Below, piece after piece: positions 35,183 through 45,086 of a stretch of DNA of 64,000 bases; the stretch's first letter is position 1; every line of letters begins with the position of its first letter. Under the pieces are notes generated by a model that was not told the DNA's origin, did no database searches, and was given only the letters and a program-made list of their open reading frames with translations. The stretch is from SZUA-320 sp963707875 (GTDB taxonomy: Bacteria > Gemmatimonadota > Gemmatimonadetes > Gemmatimonadales > GWC2-71-9), in NCBI GenBank assembly GCA_963707875.1, contig CAVPRU010000001.1, positions 620,001 through 684,000 on the forward strand. Direction: 5' to 3'. A program made the translations under genes and the position numbers.

Positions 35183-36439
35183 GTGAGTGACGGTGAGGTG
35201 ACAACCATCCGGGTGCTGCACGCGCACGCCACCAGACACAACGTCGGCGACGACGCGATCGTCATGGCCATCCACGGCCTCCTTGGCAGTACCCTCGGCC
35301 AATCGGTCCGGTTTACCGACCTGACACGGGACCCCTATTCCCGCCCCGCCGAGCCGATCGACCGGTTCATCCCGCTGTACCAGTATCACCGGGTGCGGTG
35401 GTGGCCCACGCTCCTCAGGAACCTGCTGGCCAGCCGGTGCGTAGTGATCGGCGGAGGGGAGATCGTGACCGGTGCCATCGAGTTCCTGGGTCTGGGCCTC
35501 CTCGGCCTGGCCGCCGGCCGGCCAATCCTCTGTCTGGGGGTGGGCGCCAACTTCGAGGGCACCACTCGGCTGAAAAGGGCTTACGCGCAACTGGTCTACC
35601 GACGCGCCCACCACGTCACCCGCGACCCCGCCGCTGCCGCTGCCCTCCACGAGCTTGGGGTGCCCCTGGCACAGGTCACCGCATCGTGGGACGTCGTGCT
35701 CGCCCTGCCGATGCCCGACAACGGCTCGAAACGGGATCCGTTGATCGGCGTCTCGCTCCGCTCCCCCCAGGGATACCACCCTCTGGGTGAGACGGAACTG
35801 CGGCGGATCGCGGCAGTGCTCGATGAGGTCGTGGCACGTGGCGGCCGGGTGCTGATGATTCCCTTTCTGCACCCTGATTCACCCTATGAAACCGCTCGGC
35901 TCGCGGTGGACCCGATGGCGACCGATACCGCGGTGCTGGATCGCTGCCGGTCATACATGACGCGCCCCGATCAGGCGGAGCTCTACCAGGGGGACATGTC
36001 ACCCAACGCGCTGATCGGGGTCATGCAGGGCCTTTCCGGGCTGCTCGCGATGCGACTGCACGCCTCGATCCTGAGCCTCAAGGCCGGGCTCCGCCCGATT
36101 GCGATCGCGTATGCCCCGAAGATCGGCCGGACCCTGCACCACATTGACCCCGATATCCCGGTCTACCTGATCTCCGAGATCGAACCTGCCCAGGCTGCGG
36201 CGCAACTGCTGACACCTCACCCGGGACCGGGACCGGCGGCGTTGCGGGCGCTCGGGGAGCGTATCCAGCAGGATGTCAACGCGGCGGTCGAGGCCGCTGG
36301 CGAGCCCCCGGGCCCGATCGGCACCGCGATCCGGTTCCCCCTGGTCCTGAGTGCACTCCTGGTTCACGCGCTTATCCAGTTCTACTTTGACCTGCCACCC
36401 TTCCGCCACTGGTTCCGGCGCCCGCGAGGCCGCGACTGA
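35183..36439 (+). CDS. Polysaccharide pyruvyl transferase (CsaB/WcaK/AmsJ family)
   Basis: 418 aa from GTG 35183. HNVGDDAIVMAIHGLL is the N-terminal motif, SRCVVIGGGEIVTGA and LCLGVGANFEG follow, and LLAMRLHASILSLKAGLRPI is the RLH motif typical of the family. It adds a pyruvate ketal from phosphoenolpyruvate to a sugar, giving the polymer extra carboxylates. That fits a locus rich in carboxylate-activating enzymes. A hydrophobic C-terminal stretch (LVLSALLVHALIQFYFDL) may bind the membrane. The stop overlaps the next start (TGATG). Confidence 0.88.
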   Translation: MSDGEVTTIRVLHAHATRHNVGDDAIVMAIHGLLGSTLGQSVRFTDLTRDPYSRPAEPIDRFIPLYQYHRVRWWPTLLRNLLASRCVVIGGGEIVTGAIEFLGLGLLGLAAGRPILCLGVGANFEGTTRLKRAYAQLVYRRAHHVTRDPAAAAALHELGVPLAQVTASWDVVLALPMPDNGSKRDPLIGVSLRSPQGYHPLGETELRRIAAVLDEVVARGGRVLMIPFLHPDSPYETARLAVDPMATDTAVLDRCRSYMTRPDQAELYQGDMSPNALIGVMQGLSGLLAMRLHASILSLKAGLRPIAIAYAPKIGRTLHHIDPDIPVYLISEIEPAQAAAQLLTPHPGPGPAALRALGERIQQDVNAAVEAAGEPPGPIGTAIRFPLVLSALLVHALIQFYFDLPPFRHWFRRPRGRD

Positions 36440-37455
36440 TGCCCGCGCCGCTGTTCATCGTGACGGTCGATACCGAAGAGGACAACTGGGGCGAGTATTC
36501 CTGCCGACACCCCACCGTCGAGAACCTCCGGGAACTCCCGGTCTTCCAGTCGCTCTGCGAGCGCCATGGGATTCGTCCCACCTACCTGGTCAACTACCCG
36601 GTCGTTACCAGCAGTCTTGGGCAGGGGATTCTGGCTGAGTTGGGTGCCAGGGGTGCTGGATTCGGGGCCCACTGCCACCCGTGGAACACCCCGCCGGTCG
36701 AAGAGACGGTCGGTCCACACGCCTCGTTCCTCTCCAACCTGCCCGCCACGCTGGTGGAGAAGAAGCTGGAGCGGTTGACGGACGCGATCACCGTTGCGGT
36801 GGGTGAGCGACCGACCTGCTTCCGGGCAGGGCGCTGGGGGGTCGGGCCCGGGGTCACGACGGCGCTGCACACCCTCGGCTACCGAGTCGATTCGTCGGTG
36901 AGCCCGTTCGTGGACTGGTCGGCCGAGGGAGGGCCCGACCACTCGGCCCACCCCAGGACGGCCTATCGATTCCATCCTGAGACGCCGTTCCTCCCCGATC
37001 CCACTGGAGTGATGCTGCAGGTTCCAGCCACAACGGGATTCTGGCAAGGAGACCAGGACCGCGCGATGGCCCGGCTTCGACTGGCCCGACGGGTACCGCG
37101 GGCGCTGCGGGCGGTGGGCGTGGCGGATCGACTGGGATGGACGAACTTCCGGTGGCTGTCACCGGAGACTACCAGCGGAAAGGATATGGTGCGGCTGGCC
37201 AGAGCCCTGCTCCACCAGGGGGCACCCTACCTGAACCTGATGTTTCACTCGACGACCCTGCTTCCGGGCCGCACCCCATTTGTTACTACCCCCGCCGACC
37301 GGGCGCGGTTCGTTGAACGATTGGCCAGGATATTCGCATTCGTGCAGGAGGTCGGCCTCCAACCGGCCATACTTGGTGGCGACGAAACGGCACTCGCTTC
37401 CATGATCGGTCATGCCGGCCAGACCACTCGGGACACCCGAGGACATCCTCAATGA
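36439..37455 (+). CDS. Polysaccharide deacetylase-like protein (WbmS type)
   Basis: 338 aa. It opens FIVTVDTEEDNWGEYSCRHP, with the acidic pair of the family, and continues YLVNYPVV, GAHCHPWNTPPVEE (metal His) and CFRAGRWGVGPG. The C-terminal half has NLMFHSTTLLPG. This arrangement matches the WbmS-like branch of carbohydrate esterase 4 proteins found in O-antigen and EPS loci. It would deacetylate a precursor sugar. No signal peptide is seen. It overlaps both neighbours by 1-4 bases. Confidence 0.82.
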   Translation: MPAPLFIVTVDTEEDNWGEYSCRHPTVENLRELPVFQSLCERHGIRPTYLVNYPVVTSSLGQGILAELGARGAGFGAHCHPWNTPPVEETVGPHASFLSNLPATLVEKKLERLTDAITVAVGERPTCFRAGRWGVGPGVTTALHTLGYRVDSSVSPFVDWSAEGGPDHSAHPRTAYRFHPETPFLPDPTGVMLQVPATTGFWQGDQDRAMARLRLARRVPRALRAVGVADRLGWTNFRWLSPETTSGKDMVRLARALLHQGAPYLNLMFHSTTLLPGRTPFVTTPADRARFVERLARIFAFVQEVGLQPAILGGDETALASMIGHAGQTTRDTRGHPQ

Positions 37456-38255
37456 CCCACCCGCGCTTTGGAGCGCAGCGAACCCTCTCTTCCAGCACCG
37501 GGCGACGCCTGCAGTTTCGTCTCTTCGGGGTGGCAGACCCGGCCCATTACCTCCACCACCGGTACTTGCGCCGCGCCCTGGAGCGCCTGGAGATCACTGC
37601 CCCTCGACGAATCCTGGACGCGGGCTGCGGTGCGGGAGACCACTCACTGTATCTTGCCGGCTCGATACCCCGAGGCAGAGCTCCTTGCGATCGACATCAG
37701 AGCCGACCGCCTGCCACAACTCACAGAAGCGGCGAAAGCCCTAGGACTGAGCAACATCCGGTTCGAGGTCGGAGACCTTACCAGGCTGAAGACCGAGAGC
37801 GGAATACGACCTGATCGTCTGCATCGATGTGCTTGAGCATATCCCGGAACAAGGGAGCGCTGCGTCGAACCTGCTGCGAGCCTTGCGCCCGGGGGGAATG
37901 GTGTTTGCTCACGTCCCTACGGTTCGGGAAAAGCCGGTACCCTTCTCTGGACTGCTGCAGGACTTTCACGATTGGGCCGAGGAGGAGCACACGGCCGTGC
38001 CGTTAACGTTCGAGCGGGCCGTCCGGACTGTTCGCAGACTGCGGAGCCGAGATCGTCGACGCCAGGCGGACCTTCGGGTATTGGACCGGCGAGTTGGCGA
38101 CCAGCCTGTTTGCCATGCCGTATCGCAACACGCCAATCAACCGGGTGTTCCAGGTCCTTCTGGCCGGCCCCTGTCGGCTGCTCGCCCTCGCGGACTCCAT
38201 TGGTTGGGACCAGACGCGCTTTGCAGCGGCCGTCTGGGCACGGAATCCCGGGTGA
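37452..38255 (+). CDS. Class I SAM-dependent methyltransferase, frame interrupted
   Basis: Four frame segments make ~267 aa: RILDAGCGAGDHSLYLAGS, then YPEAELLAIDIRADRLPQL, then LIVCIDVLEHIPEQGSAASN and LRPGGMVFAHVPTV, then AEIVDARRTFGYWTGELATS up to the stop at 38253-38255. The shifts are near 37662, 37800 and 38035. Motifs I, II and post-I are intact, so it was a working methyltransferase, and sequence errors are likelier than decay. It is the last gene of the plus-strand operon. Confidence 0.75.
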
Positions 38256-38337
38256 CCCTGATGCCGGCTGCAACTCCTTCAGCAGGGCCTGCTCCCCGAG
38301 CAGGTGGTTCTCTGGCCCACTCGCTCCGCCACACGTC

Positions 38338-38451
38338 TTAGCGAAGCCACATGGACTGGCGGGGGGTACCGCCCTCGACAGCCCCCTTGATCAGGCGGGC
38401 GAGCTGGCCACCACGCCCGAGGGAACTGATTCGCTGCCGGAGACCGTCCAC
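38338..38451 (-). CDS. Possible 37-residue basic peptide
   Basis: A GTG at 38451 opens a frame reading VDGLRQRISSLGRGGQLARL and ending PRQSMWLR with TAA at 38338. It lies right after the AsnB-like gene stop on the same strand, inside the 200-base convergent gap 38256-38455. No good ribosome site is visible and no family is recognised. It could equally be chance; the rest of the gap shows nothing. Confidence 0.2.
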   Translation of the reverse strand: MDGLRQRISSLGRGGQLARLIKGAVEGGTPRQSMWLR

Positions 38452-38455
38452 AGAT

Positions 38456-40264
38456 CTACTCTTCCGGGGAGGGCCCGGCTGTTGGCGGGGTGAGCCCCGT
38501 CAGGCCGTGGAGGGTGTGGAGCGTCATCAACGTCCAGAGCATCTGATGGTCCTTCGCCAAGGTGAGCTCGGCCCGCATGTGGAGTGGCACTATTGCGTCG
38601 AGGAAACGGTCCGGCCGGAAGACCGCCTCAAGATGCTCTCGGAGCGGCCCTCCCATCCAGTCAGCCTCGGGACTGGGAAACCCCAGCTTTGACCATCCAG
38701 CCACGTCCTGGCCAAGGTATCTGCCCAGCAGGGTTCTCAGCACGGGTTTGGTATAGACATCGTCCTTCTTGAAGCCGCTGGGCTGTGACAACCCGAGGCT
38801 GGGGACCGCCCCCTCGAGGAACGGATAGCATAGTTCCAGCCCGAGCGGGGACGCCAGGCGGTCGTTGCGTTCCATGGCGGGCATCGTGACCGCCATCACG
38901 CCATACCCTCTCCGTATGGCCTCTCCAGGCACCTCCATCACGCGCCTGAGGCGTGCAAAATCGGGGGCGTCAAGGTCGCCACCGGTCATCTGCGACCACA
39001 CCTGTCTCGTGGCAGGAGAACTCTCTGCCGGGCTCGCAAGGTGGATATCCGAGCCCACGTAACCAAGCTGTTCTTCGGTATGCATCAGCTCACTCGCGAT
39101 GCGGCGCGCCCGGGCTCCAGTCCCCCACTGCAACAGGGCGGAGGCCGCAAGGAGCCTCGCACCCATCGGGATGTGGCTGAAGCTGGCCACGCGCCGACGG
39201 ATCCGTTCCTGGGGTGCCCTTGCACGCCCCCCGAACATGGTGTCCGCCGCTTCACCCATGATTGCAGCCGGGACCTCCCTGGCCATGGTCTCGAACAGCT
39301 TGGCGACAACGATTCCATTGAACTGACGAGGGGGTGATTGTGCCCGTCGAACGACCTCCCGGTACAAGCGCCGAACGTCCTCGGCCCGAACCGGCACGAC
39401 TCGGTGGGGCATGCCCAACCGCAAGGCCACCTCCCGGGCTCTCTCCAACTCAGGGTTGTGGTACCCGTCAATCGCCGCGGTGTACGCAATGCACTTCTTG
39501 AAGACGGACTGAGCCATGGCGGCAATCAGGGAGGAATCCACCCCGCCACTCAGAGGAATCCCAATTGGCGCGTCGTCCGTCGAGAACGATTCGAGATTCG
39601 CCACCAGGGCCGCGTGAGTCCTGTCCACCCAGTCTGCGAGATCTCCGGTCTGCTCGGGAGATACCACAATGGCTCTCAGCTGTTGCATGACTGGTGATTC
39701 ACCGCAACGCAGGCTCACCGAGGCGCCGGGAGGAACGACCGACACGCCATCATAGAGAGTTGTTGGACCGACGCAATACCGGAAGTTGGTGACGGAGCGA
39801 AGTCCGCCTGGATCGACCACCGGGCTGATCCCCATCGACAGAAGCTGGGTCACTTCCGACCCGAACAGCCAGGTGTCCCCCAAGCGGGCGTAATAGATCG
39901 GGCGGGTACCCAGAAAATCACGATACAGGTGTATCGTAGCGGTGCGCGCATCGGCGACCACGAGCGCACAGGTTCCGGTGACGTCCCGGAAAGCATTGAT
40001 CCCCCTGGCATGATACCGCTGCGCCAACGCGTCGGACCCCACGACCGGTCCCGCACCGAAGCGGAGCCGTCCGTCCACGACGCAAACCACCCCCGGTCCC
40101 TCAGCCAGGTGCTGGTCACCCACCGATCGGCTGGCCACCTGGATGCCAGGGAGCTTCCCCAAGCGAGTCCGCCCGGGGGCTCGATCCTCCAGTGATCCAA
40201 GCGCCATTCCCAGCTCAGGGGATGGTCGCGTGGGGGAAGTGAGCGTGCCAAGAAAAGCAACCAT
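38456..40264 (-). CDS. AsnB-like protein without the catalytic Cys2 (copy 2)
   Basis: 602 aa, clearly paralogous to copy 1 at 32546-34351: shared KLGFPSP near the C-terminus, then KDHQMLWTLM. It starts MVAFLGTL, so again no Cys at position 2. The Ntn-type domain keeps GTCALVVADARTATIHLYRD and GTRPIYYARLG. The synthetase domain has IPLSGGVDSSLIAAM, GEAADTMFGG and LCYPFLEGAVPSLGLS. Expected chemistry is adenylation of a carboxylate and attack by an amine that is not supplied by its own glutaminase. It is last in the minus-strand operon. Confidence 0.82.
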   Translation of the reverse strand: MVAFLGTLTSPTRPSPELGMALGSLEDRAPGRTRLGKLPGIQVASRSVGDQHLAEGPGVVCVVDGRLRFGAGPVVGSDALAQRYHARGINAFRDVTGTCALVVADARTATIHLYRDFLGTRPIYYARLGDTWLFGSEVTQLLSMGISPVVDPGGLRSVTNFRYCVGPTTLYDGVSVVPPGASVSLRCGESPVMQQLRAIVVSPEQTGDLADWVDRTHAALVANLESFSTDDAPIGIPLSGGVDSSLIAAMAQSVFKKCIAYTAAIDGYHNPELERAREVALRLGMPHRVVPVRAEDVRRLYREVVRRAQSPPRQFNGIVVAKLFETMAREVPAAIMGEAADTMFGGRARAPQERIRRRVASFSHIPMGARLLAASALLQWGTGARARRIASELMHTEEQLGYVGSDIHLASPAESSPATRQVWSQMTGGDLDAPDFARLRRVMEVPGEAIRRGYGVMAVTMPAMERNDRLASPLGLELCYPFLEGAVPSLGLSQPSGFKKDDVYTKPVLRTLLGRYLGQDVAGWSKLGFPSPEADWMGGPLREHLEAVFRPDRFLDAIVPLHMRAELTLAKDHQMLWTLMTLHTLHGLTGLTPPTAGPSPEE

Positions 40265-40289
40265 ATGGACGATCTCCCTCGGCGGTGGA

Positions 40290-42078
40290 CTACAGTTGCT
40301 TCAGCATGGTGTGCACCGCGAGCAGAGCCTTGATTCCCGAAGCCTCCTTGATGGCGTCGCCGACCATGGTCGTTTCGGCTCCGGGGACGATCGCATCGAA
40401 GGCCTCTCGCTGGAACAGCTGATACGCCGGCTCGCGATCCAGATCCACCGATCGGCGCGCCGCCCGCCAGCCCGGCGCGTTGAAGTCGAACACCCGATGG
40501 TAGTACCGTCGCTCCGGGGCGGTCCACAGGCCGAAGGAGGCCTTCTCCCCCAACTCCCGCAACTTGATCCGGATGGCCTGCGCCACCAGGTCGCGCAGCC
40601 TGGGATCATGGGCATGGGTGTCATAGGAGTTGCGATCGATGGGAAGCTGGGCCAGCTCGGGGAACCGCCTGCACAGCAGCTGGATTTCCAGCTGGCGGTC
40701 CGCCAGCAGTGCCAGCGGGAAGCTCCCCGCGACGCCGATCACCTCCTGGTCCACGGAGGGTGCCGAAGGCCAACCACTGTTGCTGAGCCGCCAGAAGACC
40801 CGCCCCACGTGGAACCGCTGGATGTACCGGAGGTCGGTGCGCCAGCTCCGCTCCAGATCGGTCTCCCCCGCCGCCTGGTACTCCTCCCGGATCCGGCTCG
40901 TCACCGCCTCCACGGCGTCCCCGAACACATCCCGTCGCAGCAGACGGCCCAGGGTTGCCGGGTCGAAACCCCACCGGCTGAGCTGAGCCAGAAAGGGAAG
41001 GAAGCCCGAGGCCCGGGAGCCGGCATCGTACCCCCAGTGAACGTCCGATCCCCCCACGATCGCGTCCATCAGATACCCGGTGACGATCCGCTCCCCCCGG
41101 ATGGACAGCACCGGGGCCGCCCCTCCGGTGGCCGGGAGCACAGGGCACCCCTTCCCAGCGGATGGTGCGGTCCAGGCCGCTGCGCGGACCGGTCTGTTCC
41201 TCCAGATGATGGGGCAACCCGCACGCCCGAGCGACCATCACGGCAATCCGGGCCTCCTGGTCGGTGGCCAATCCGTAGGTGACGGCGGTGACGGGCAACC
41301 GCTGACGGCTCAGGTAGCCCGCCAGCAGCCGACTGTCGAGCCCACCGGAGAGGAGCAGGAGACTGGGGCCGACTCCGGCAAGGTGCCGAGCCACGGCACC
41401 ATCCAGGACCTCATGGAACCGGTGCACCATCTCAGACACCGGAAGGTGATGGTGTCCGGCGCTGATCGGCACCCGGTAGTTGGGCACCTCCCGCCATTCC
41501 CCTCGCAACTCCGAGACGAGCACCGCCCCTGGCTCAAGCCGCCGGACATCACGGTACACCGTCCGCCCCGCCACGATGCTGTTGGCCAGGAGCAGGCCCA
41601 CGATCCCTTCCGGATCGATCGCGGCGGAATAGTCGGGATGGGCTCCGAACAGCCAGGGGCTGGAACTCACCATCCGGGTGCCGGCAGATGTCGTGTGATA
41701 GACCGGGAAGAGCCCCAGCAGGTCGGCCTGAACCCCGATCCCGTTCTCACTCAGATGGAGAAACACCGAGAACCCGTCTCGACGCGGCAGGTCGGCCACC
41801 GACGCTGTGCCCGCCCAATCGGCCAGCAGCTCCTCGGCCGAAAGCCGTCGAGCCTCGGCCCGGGGCATGGCCTCCCCCAGCAGCACGCCAGTCACCCCGA
41901 GACCCACGGCCAGATCCTGGGGGGCGCCCGCGACCATGGCCCAGACCACCACCGTGTCACCCCTGGAGACGGACCCGATCTTCAGGTGCGACAGCTCCCC
42001 CAGCCGCTCCACGACCCGGTCGTGAATGACGGCCCGTCGGACCGGATCGGGGTCAACCGCGGCGAAGAAGTGGGCCAC
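40290..42078 (-). CDS. AsnB-like protein without the catalytic Cys2 (copy 3), frame interrupted
   Basis: About 595 aa. It starts MAHFFAAVDPDP (GTG 42078), the third example lacking Cys2. The N-terminal part has GLFPVYHTTSAGTRMVSSS and LEPGAVLVSEL. The PP-loop is LLLSGGLDSRLLAGYL. After a shift near 41140 the rest continues in another frame: GERIVTGYLMDAIVGG, YDAGSRASGFLPFLA, ending HTMLKQL. It is more distant from copies 1 and 2. It lies 25 bases before copy 2, and its start overlaps the end region of the aminotransferase gene, so it is in the same operon. Confidence 0.75.
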
Positions 42079-42079
42079 G

Positions 42080-43243
42080 CTACCTCACTCCTGACAGGGT
42101 GACTTCCCCAAGGCGCTTCTGTGTTTCAGCACCGACCCAGCGATGGGTCGGCAGAGTCCACAGCGCTCGCGCCAGGCGATCCGCCCCCGGCGTCGAGGCG
42201 GGCGAGCGGGGCGTGGGCAAGCTCGGCAGGGATCTCAGCGGCACGGGATACCCCGGCATCAGCCCGACCTCGGCGCCTTCCCCAAGCCCCACGGCCGGTA
42301 CCGGGCGGCCATCCAGAACAACAGGATACCTCAGCCAACCCGGGGTCCCACCGTCCACCCCGGTCGGCAGATGTTGGGGCAGCAACCCGCCGAGCCGCTC
42401 GGCAACCCCGGTGCGTTGCTCCGCGTCCCCGGTGCGCTTCTGCCATGCCACCAGCGCCGCCGCCGCCGCAACGGCACTGATCGGCCCGGCCGGCCAGGGC
42501 TCGTGGTACACCGTCTCGCCCAGCTGGAGAAACGGCAGACTCGCCGGAATCCGGTAGATCGCCGGACGGGCCATGAATGCCTGGGCCAGCAGGACGATCA
42601 GGTCGCGGAATCCTCGGCGGGACCCGACGGGCGCACTGACGGCACCTTGCCATGATTCCGAAACCACCAGCGCGCCACCACTCCCGCCGGTAATCCCCTT
42701 GCCACGACCGAAGCTCAAAACTGCCAGATCGCCCATGCAGCCGAGTGGACGGCCCCGCCACTGTCCACCCGCGCCCTGGGCCGCATCCTCGATCACCGGG
42801 ACCCCGGCGTGATCGGCCATCGTCCGGACCCGGTCCATGTCGACCGGCAGCCCGTAGAGATGCACCACCACCACCGCGGCGGGCGCAGTGGCCAGCGCGG
42901 CACCGAACGACTCCCAGTCGGGCCCGAGGGTGGCGGGGTCCACATCGTACAGCACGACCCCGGCTCCCGCCGCGTTGAGCGCCGTCACCAGGTCGTAGCA
43001 GCCATATCCCGGCAGGGCAATGTGGCCCCTGCCGGTGGCCTCCATCGCCGACCGCATGGCCAGAGCAAGGGCGGTGGTGCCCGAGTCGGTCAGGACCACA
43101 CGGCCGGCGCCGAGCTCCTCCACCAGGGCCGCTTCCAACTCACGACCCGCCCGGTCGCCGCCGGTCAGCAGCGCCCGAAACCCTGCCAGCAGCCCGGCGA
43201 GCGTGACCGGGGAATGCACCGGCGGGAGATAGCGCCAGCTCAC
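42080..43243 (-). CDS. DegT/DnrJ/EryC1-type aminotransferase
   Basis: 387 aa from GTG 43243, which overlaps the previous stop as GTGA. VVLTDSGTTALALAMRSAM binds the PLP phosphate, VPVIEDAAQGAGGQWRG follows, and AVLSFGRGKGITGGSGG contains the PLP-linking Lys. Relatives transaminate keto-sugars to amino-sugars. The acceptor's identity cannot be told. An amino-sugar would supply a free amine for acylation or amide formation by the neighbouring AsnB-like and FemAB-like proteins. Confidence 0.87.
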   Translation of the reverse strand: MSWRYLPPVHSPVTLAGLLAGFRALLTGGDRAGRELEAALVEELGAGRVVLTDSGTTALALAMRSAMEATGRGHIALPGYGCYDLVTALNAAGAGVVLYDVDPATLGPDWESFGAALATAPAAVVVVHLYGLPVDMDRVRTMADHAGVPVIEDAAQGAGGQWRGRPLGCMGDLAVLSFGRGKGITGGSGGALVVSESWQGAVSAPVGSRRGFRDLIVLLAQAFMARPAIYRIPASLPFLQLGETVYHEPWPAGPISAVAAAAALVAWQKRTGDAEQRTGVAERLGGLLPQHLPTGVDGGTPGWLRYPVVLDGRPVPAVGLGEGAEVGLMPGYPVPLRSLPSLPTPRSPASTPGADRLARALWTLPTHRWVGAETQKRLGEVTLSGVR

Positions 43244-44259
43244 GGGATCCCTCGGACGATGTGGGGACCAAGGGCATTGGCAATCGGCAGCGGAAGCCGG
43301 CTCCAGATCTTCGGCGCCCATTGCATGAGCCCACCCTGGTCGGGGCTCGGTGTGAGTCCCGCGGGGCCATCCTGGTACCAGTGGAGTTGCACGTCCTCCC
43401 CACCCCACTGCTGCTTGAACCGGTGGGTGCCACTCCCCGGTGTGCAGCGCCCGAAGTTGAAACGGGTGCACCCCTCCCTGGCCGCCCGGCTGATGAAGGC
43501 CCAGTAGACTCCCATGTTGGGCGCGATCCGGCTGTGGCTTCGGAGGCTCGACGCCCAGGTGATCTCGATTTCCTCGCCCTGCCGGAACCCGGCCCCGGCC
43601 GCGACCGGCACCCCTTTGAGCCAAGCGACACCGAACCAGGCGGCATCCCCAAACCGCTGGGCGATCTCCTCGAAGAACCGCCGCGGCAGCACCGGGGTCC
43701 CCAGGTCGCGCATGTGGTGGGCAAACACTCGGTAGAAGTCAGCCACCTGATCCGGCCCGAAGCGATACTCCACCCCCTCCTTTTCCGGGCGGCGCACCTG
43801 GCTGCGGAGCTTGGCGGGGAGCCGACCGAACACCACGTCTGGATCGGGGTCGAGCGGGAGGATGACGGTGATCTTGCGACGGGAGACCCGGAGCTCGGTC
43901 TCGATCGGCTCCCGGCAGCGCAGCTCCAGCAGCTTGACCGCCGCGTCCCGCCCCAGCCGACGAGCTTCTTCGGCCAGGAGGGTGACCGCTGCGCTGCTGC
44001 CCAGGGGGCCACCGTCGTTGAGGAACGGCATCGAGACGAGATAGTGGCCAAACAGCGGGGTCCGGACCCGGACCAGGGGGAGCACACCCACAAGGGCGAC
44101 ACTGTCCCGAACGGCCAGCGCCATGGTCTCATGCCCCAGGGTCTCCCGGATGACGTCGAGCCACTCCCAGCGATGGCAGTGGGTCGCCCCATGAGCGGCC
44201 CCGACGAAACCGTTCCACTCCTCCGGGGTTCCGTCGAAGGCGACGACCCGCAGGCTCAT
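43240..44259 (-). CDS. FemAB/GNAT-fold transferase, exosortase-associated type
   Basis: 339 aa from ATG 44259. EWNGFVGAAHGATHCHRWEW, LPLVRVRTPLFGHYLVSMPF, AKLRSQVRRPEKEGVEYRF and NFGRCTPGSGTHRFKQQWGG are typical of FemAB-related proteins found with PEP-CTERM/exosortase EPS loci. Classical FemAB enzymes transfer amino acids from tRNA to an amine. For this branch the donor and acceptor are unknown, and a decoration of EPS is a reasonable guess. Overlaps at both ends (ATGA, GTGA) tie it to the deacetylase and aminotransferase. Confidence 0.83.
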   Translation of the reverse strand: MSLRVVAFDGTPEEWNGFVGAAHGATHCHRWEWLDVIRETLGHETMALAVRDSVALVGVLPLVRVRTPLFGHYLVSMPFLNDGGPLGSSAAVTLLAEEARRLGRDAAVKLLELRCREPIETELRVSRRKITVILPLDPDPDVVFGRLPAKLRSQVRRPEKEGVEYRFGPDQVADFYRVFAHHMRDLGTPVLPRRFFEEIAQRFGDAAWFGVAWLKGVPVAAGAGFRQGEEIEITWASSLRSHSRIAPNMGVYWAFISRAAREGCTRFNFGRCTPGSGTHRFKQQWGGEDVQLHWYQDGPAGLTPSPDQGGLMQWAPKIWSRLPLPIANALGPHIVRGIP

Positions 44260-45086
44260 GCGGCGGCCTCGAGCCAGGCCCGCACCGTCCCGAAGCGGAA
44301 CTGGGAGAGCATCGCGTCGAGCCGGGGAAGGGTCCGGTTGATGCCGCCGTAGTGCCGCCACCGGGTCACCAGCGACACCGGCAGGCGAGGCTGCCCGGGA
44401 TCCACCTCCCACGGATGGACGTACAGCATTCCTGGCTGGCCGTTGCGCTCTGCCTGCCGGAAGGCGGCCCGGATCACTCCCAGCGGAAAATGCCGGAGAT
44501 AGCCGCCGCCCGCCGCCGGCAGCCGCAGGCCGCCGAGTGAGAGAGTGGCCATCGGAAACTCATGGAGCGAGCCGGCCGGCCGCTCCAGCCGATGAGGCAT
44601 CGGAGGCGCGGATGGGTAGCCGTAGCCGGGACGCCGGATGGGAAAGAGGCTTGAATCGTATTGATAGCCCTCTTCCAGCAGGACATCGAACGCCCATTCC
44701 ATCCCGGGGCGGATCGAGAAACTGGGCGCCCTGAACCCCAGGACCGGCTGGCCGGATTGCGATTCAAGAATGGCCTTGGAGGAGCTGAGTTCCTCGCGGA
44801 ACTGGTCGGGGGTGAGCCGGCTGATCCTCGGATGCGACCAGCTGTGGGATCCGATCTCGTGGCCGGCGGCCGCGATGCGGGGCACCAGCCCGGGCACCCG
44901 CTGGGCAACCCAGCCGAGCACGAAGAAGGTGCCCTGGACCCCATGGCGGGCCAGAAGGTCGAGCAGCACTCCGGTGGCCTGTTCGACCCGACTCGGCTGG
45001 GCCGGCCACGCGGACTGAGGCACGACCCGCTCGAAGACGTGGGCGTGGAAGTGCTCCTCGACGTCGACCGAGAAGAAGTGGGTCAC
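44256..45086 (-). CDS. Polysaccharide deacetylase, exosortase-associated type (DUF3473 C-terminus)
   Basis: 276 aa from GTG 45086. VTHFFSVDVEEHFHAHVFE is the characteristic N-terminus, GHEIGSHSWSHPRISRLTP holds the metal His residues, and ILESQSGQPVLGFRAPSFSI follows. The C-terminal part (GGGYLRHFPLGVIRAAFRQA, YVHPWEVDPGQPRL, NRTLPRLDAMLSQFRF) is the DUF3473 extension. Such genes accompany exosortase A-type EPS loci. It deacetylates a sugar, probably at the cytoplasmic face, as no signal peptide is present. Confidence 0.9.
   Translation of the reverse strand: MTHFFSVDVEEHFHAHVFERVVPQSAWPAQPSRVEQATGVLLDLLARHGVQGTFFVLGWVAQRVPGLVPRIAAAGHEIGSHSWSHPRISRLTPDQFREELSSSKAILESQSGQPVLGFRAPSFSIRPGMEWAFDVLLEEGYQYDSSLFPIRRPGYGYPSAPPMPHRLERPAGSLHEFPMATLSLGGLRLPAAGGGYLRHFPLGVIRAAFRQAERNGQPGMLYVHPWEVDPGQPRLPVSLVTRWRHYGGINRTLPRLDAMLSQFRFGTVRAWLEAAA

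Noticed and set aside
32546..42078. Lasso-peptide or other RiPP cluster, because of Cys2-less AsnB homologues
   Set aside because: No RRE/PqqD-like protein, transglutaminase-type protease, or precursor with the expected core was found, and all neighbours are glycan enzymes.
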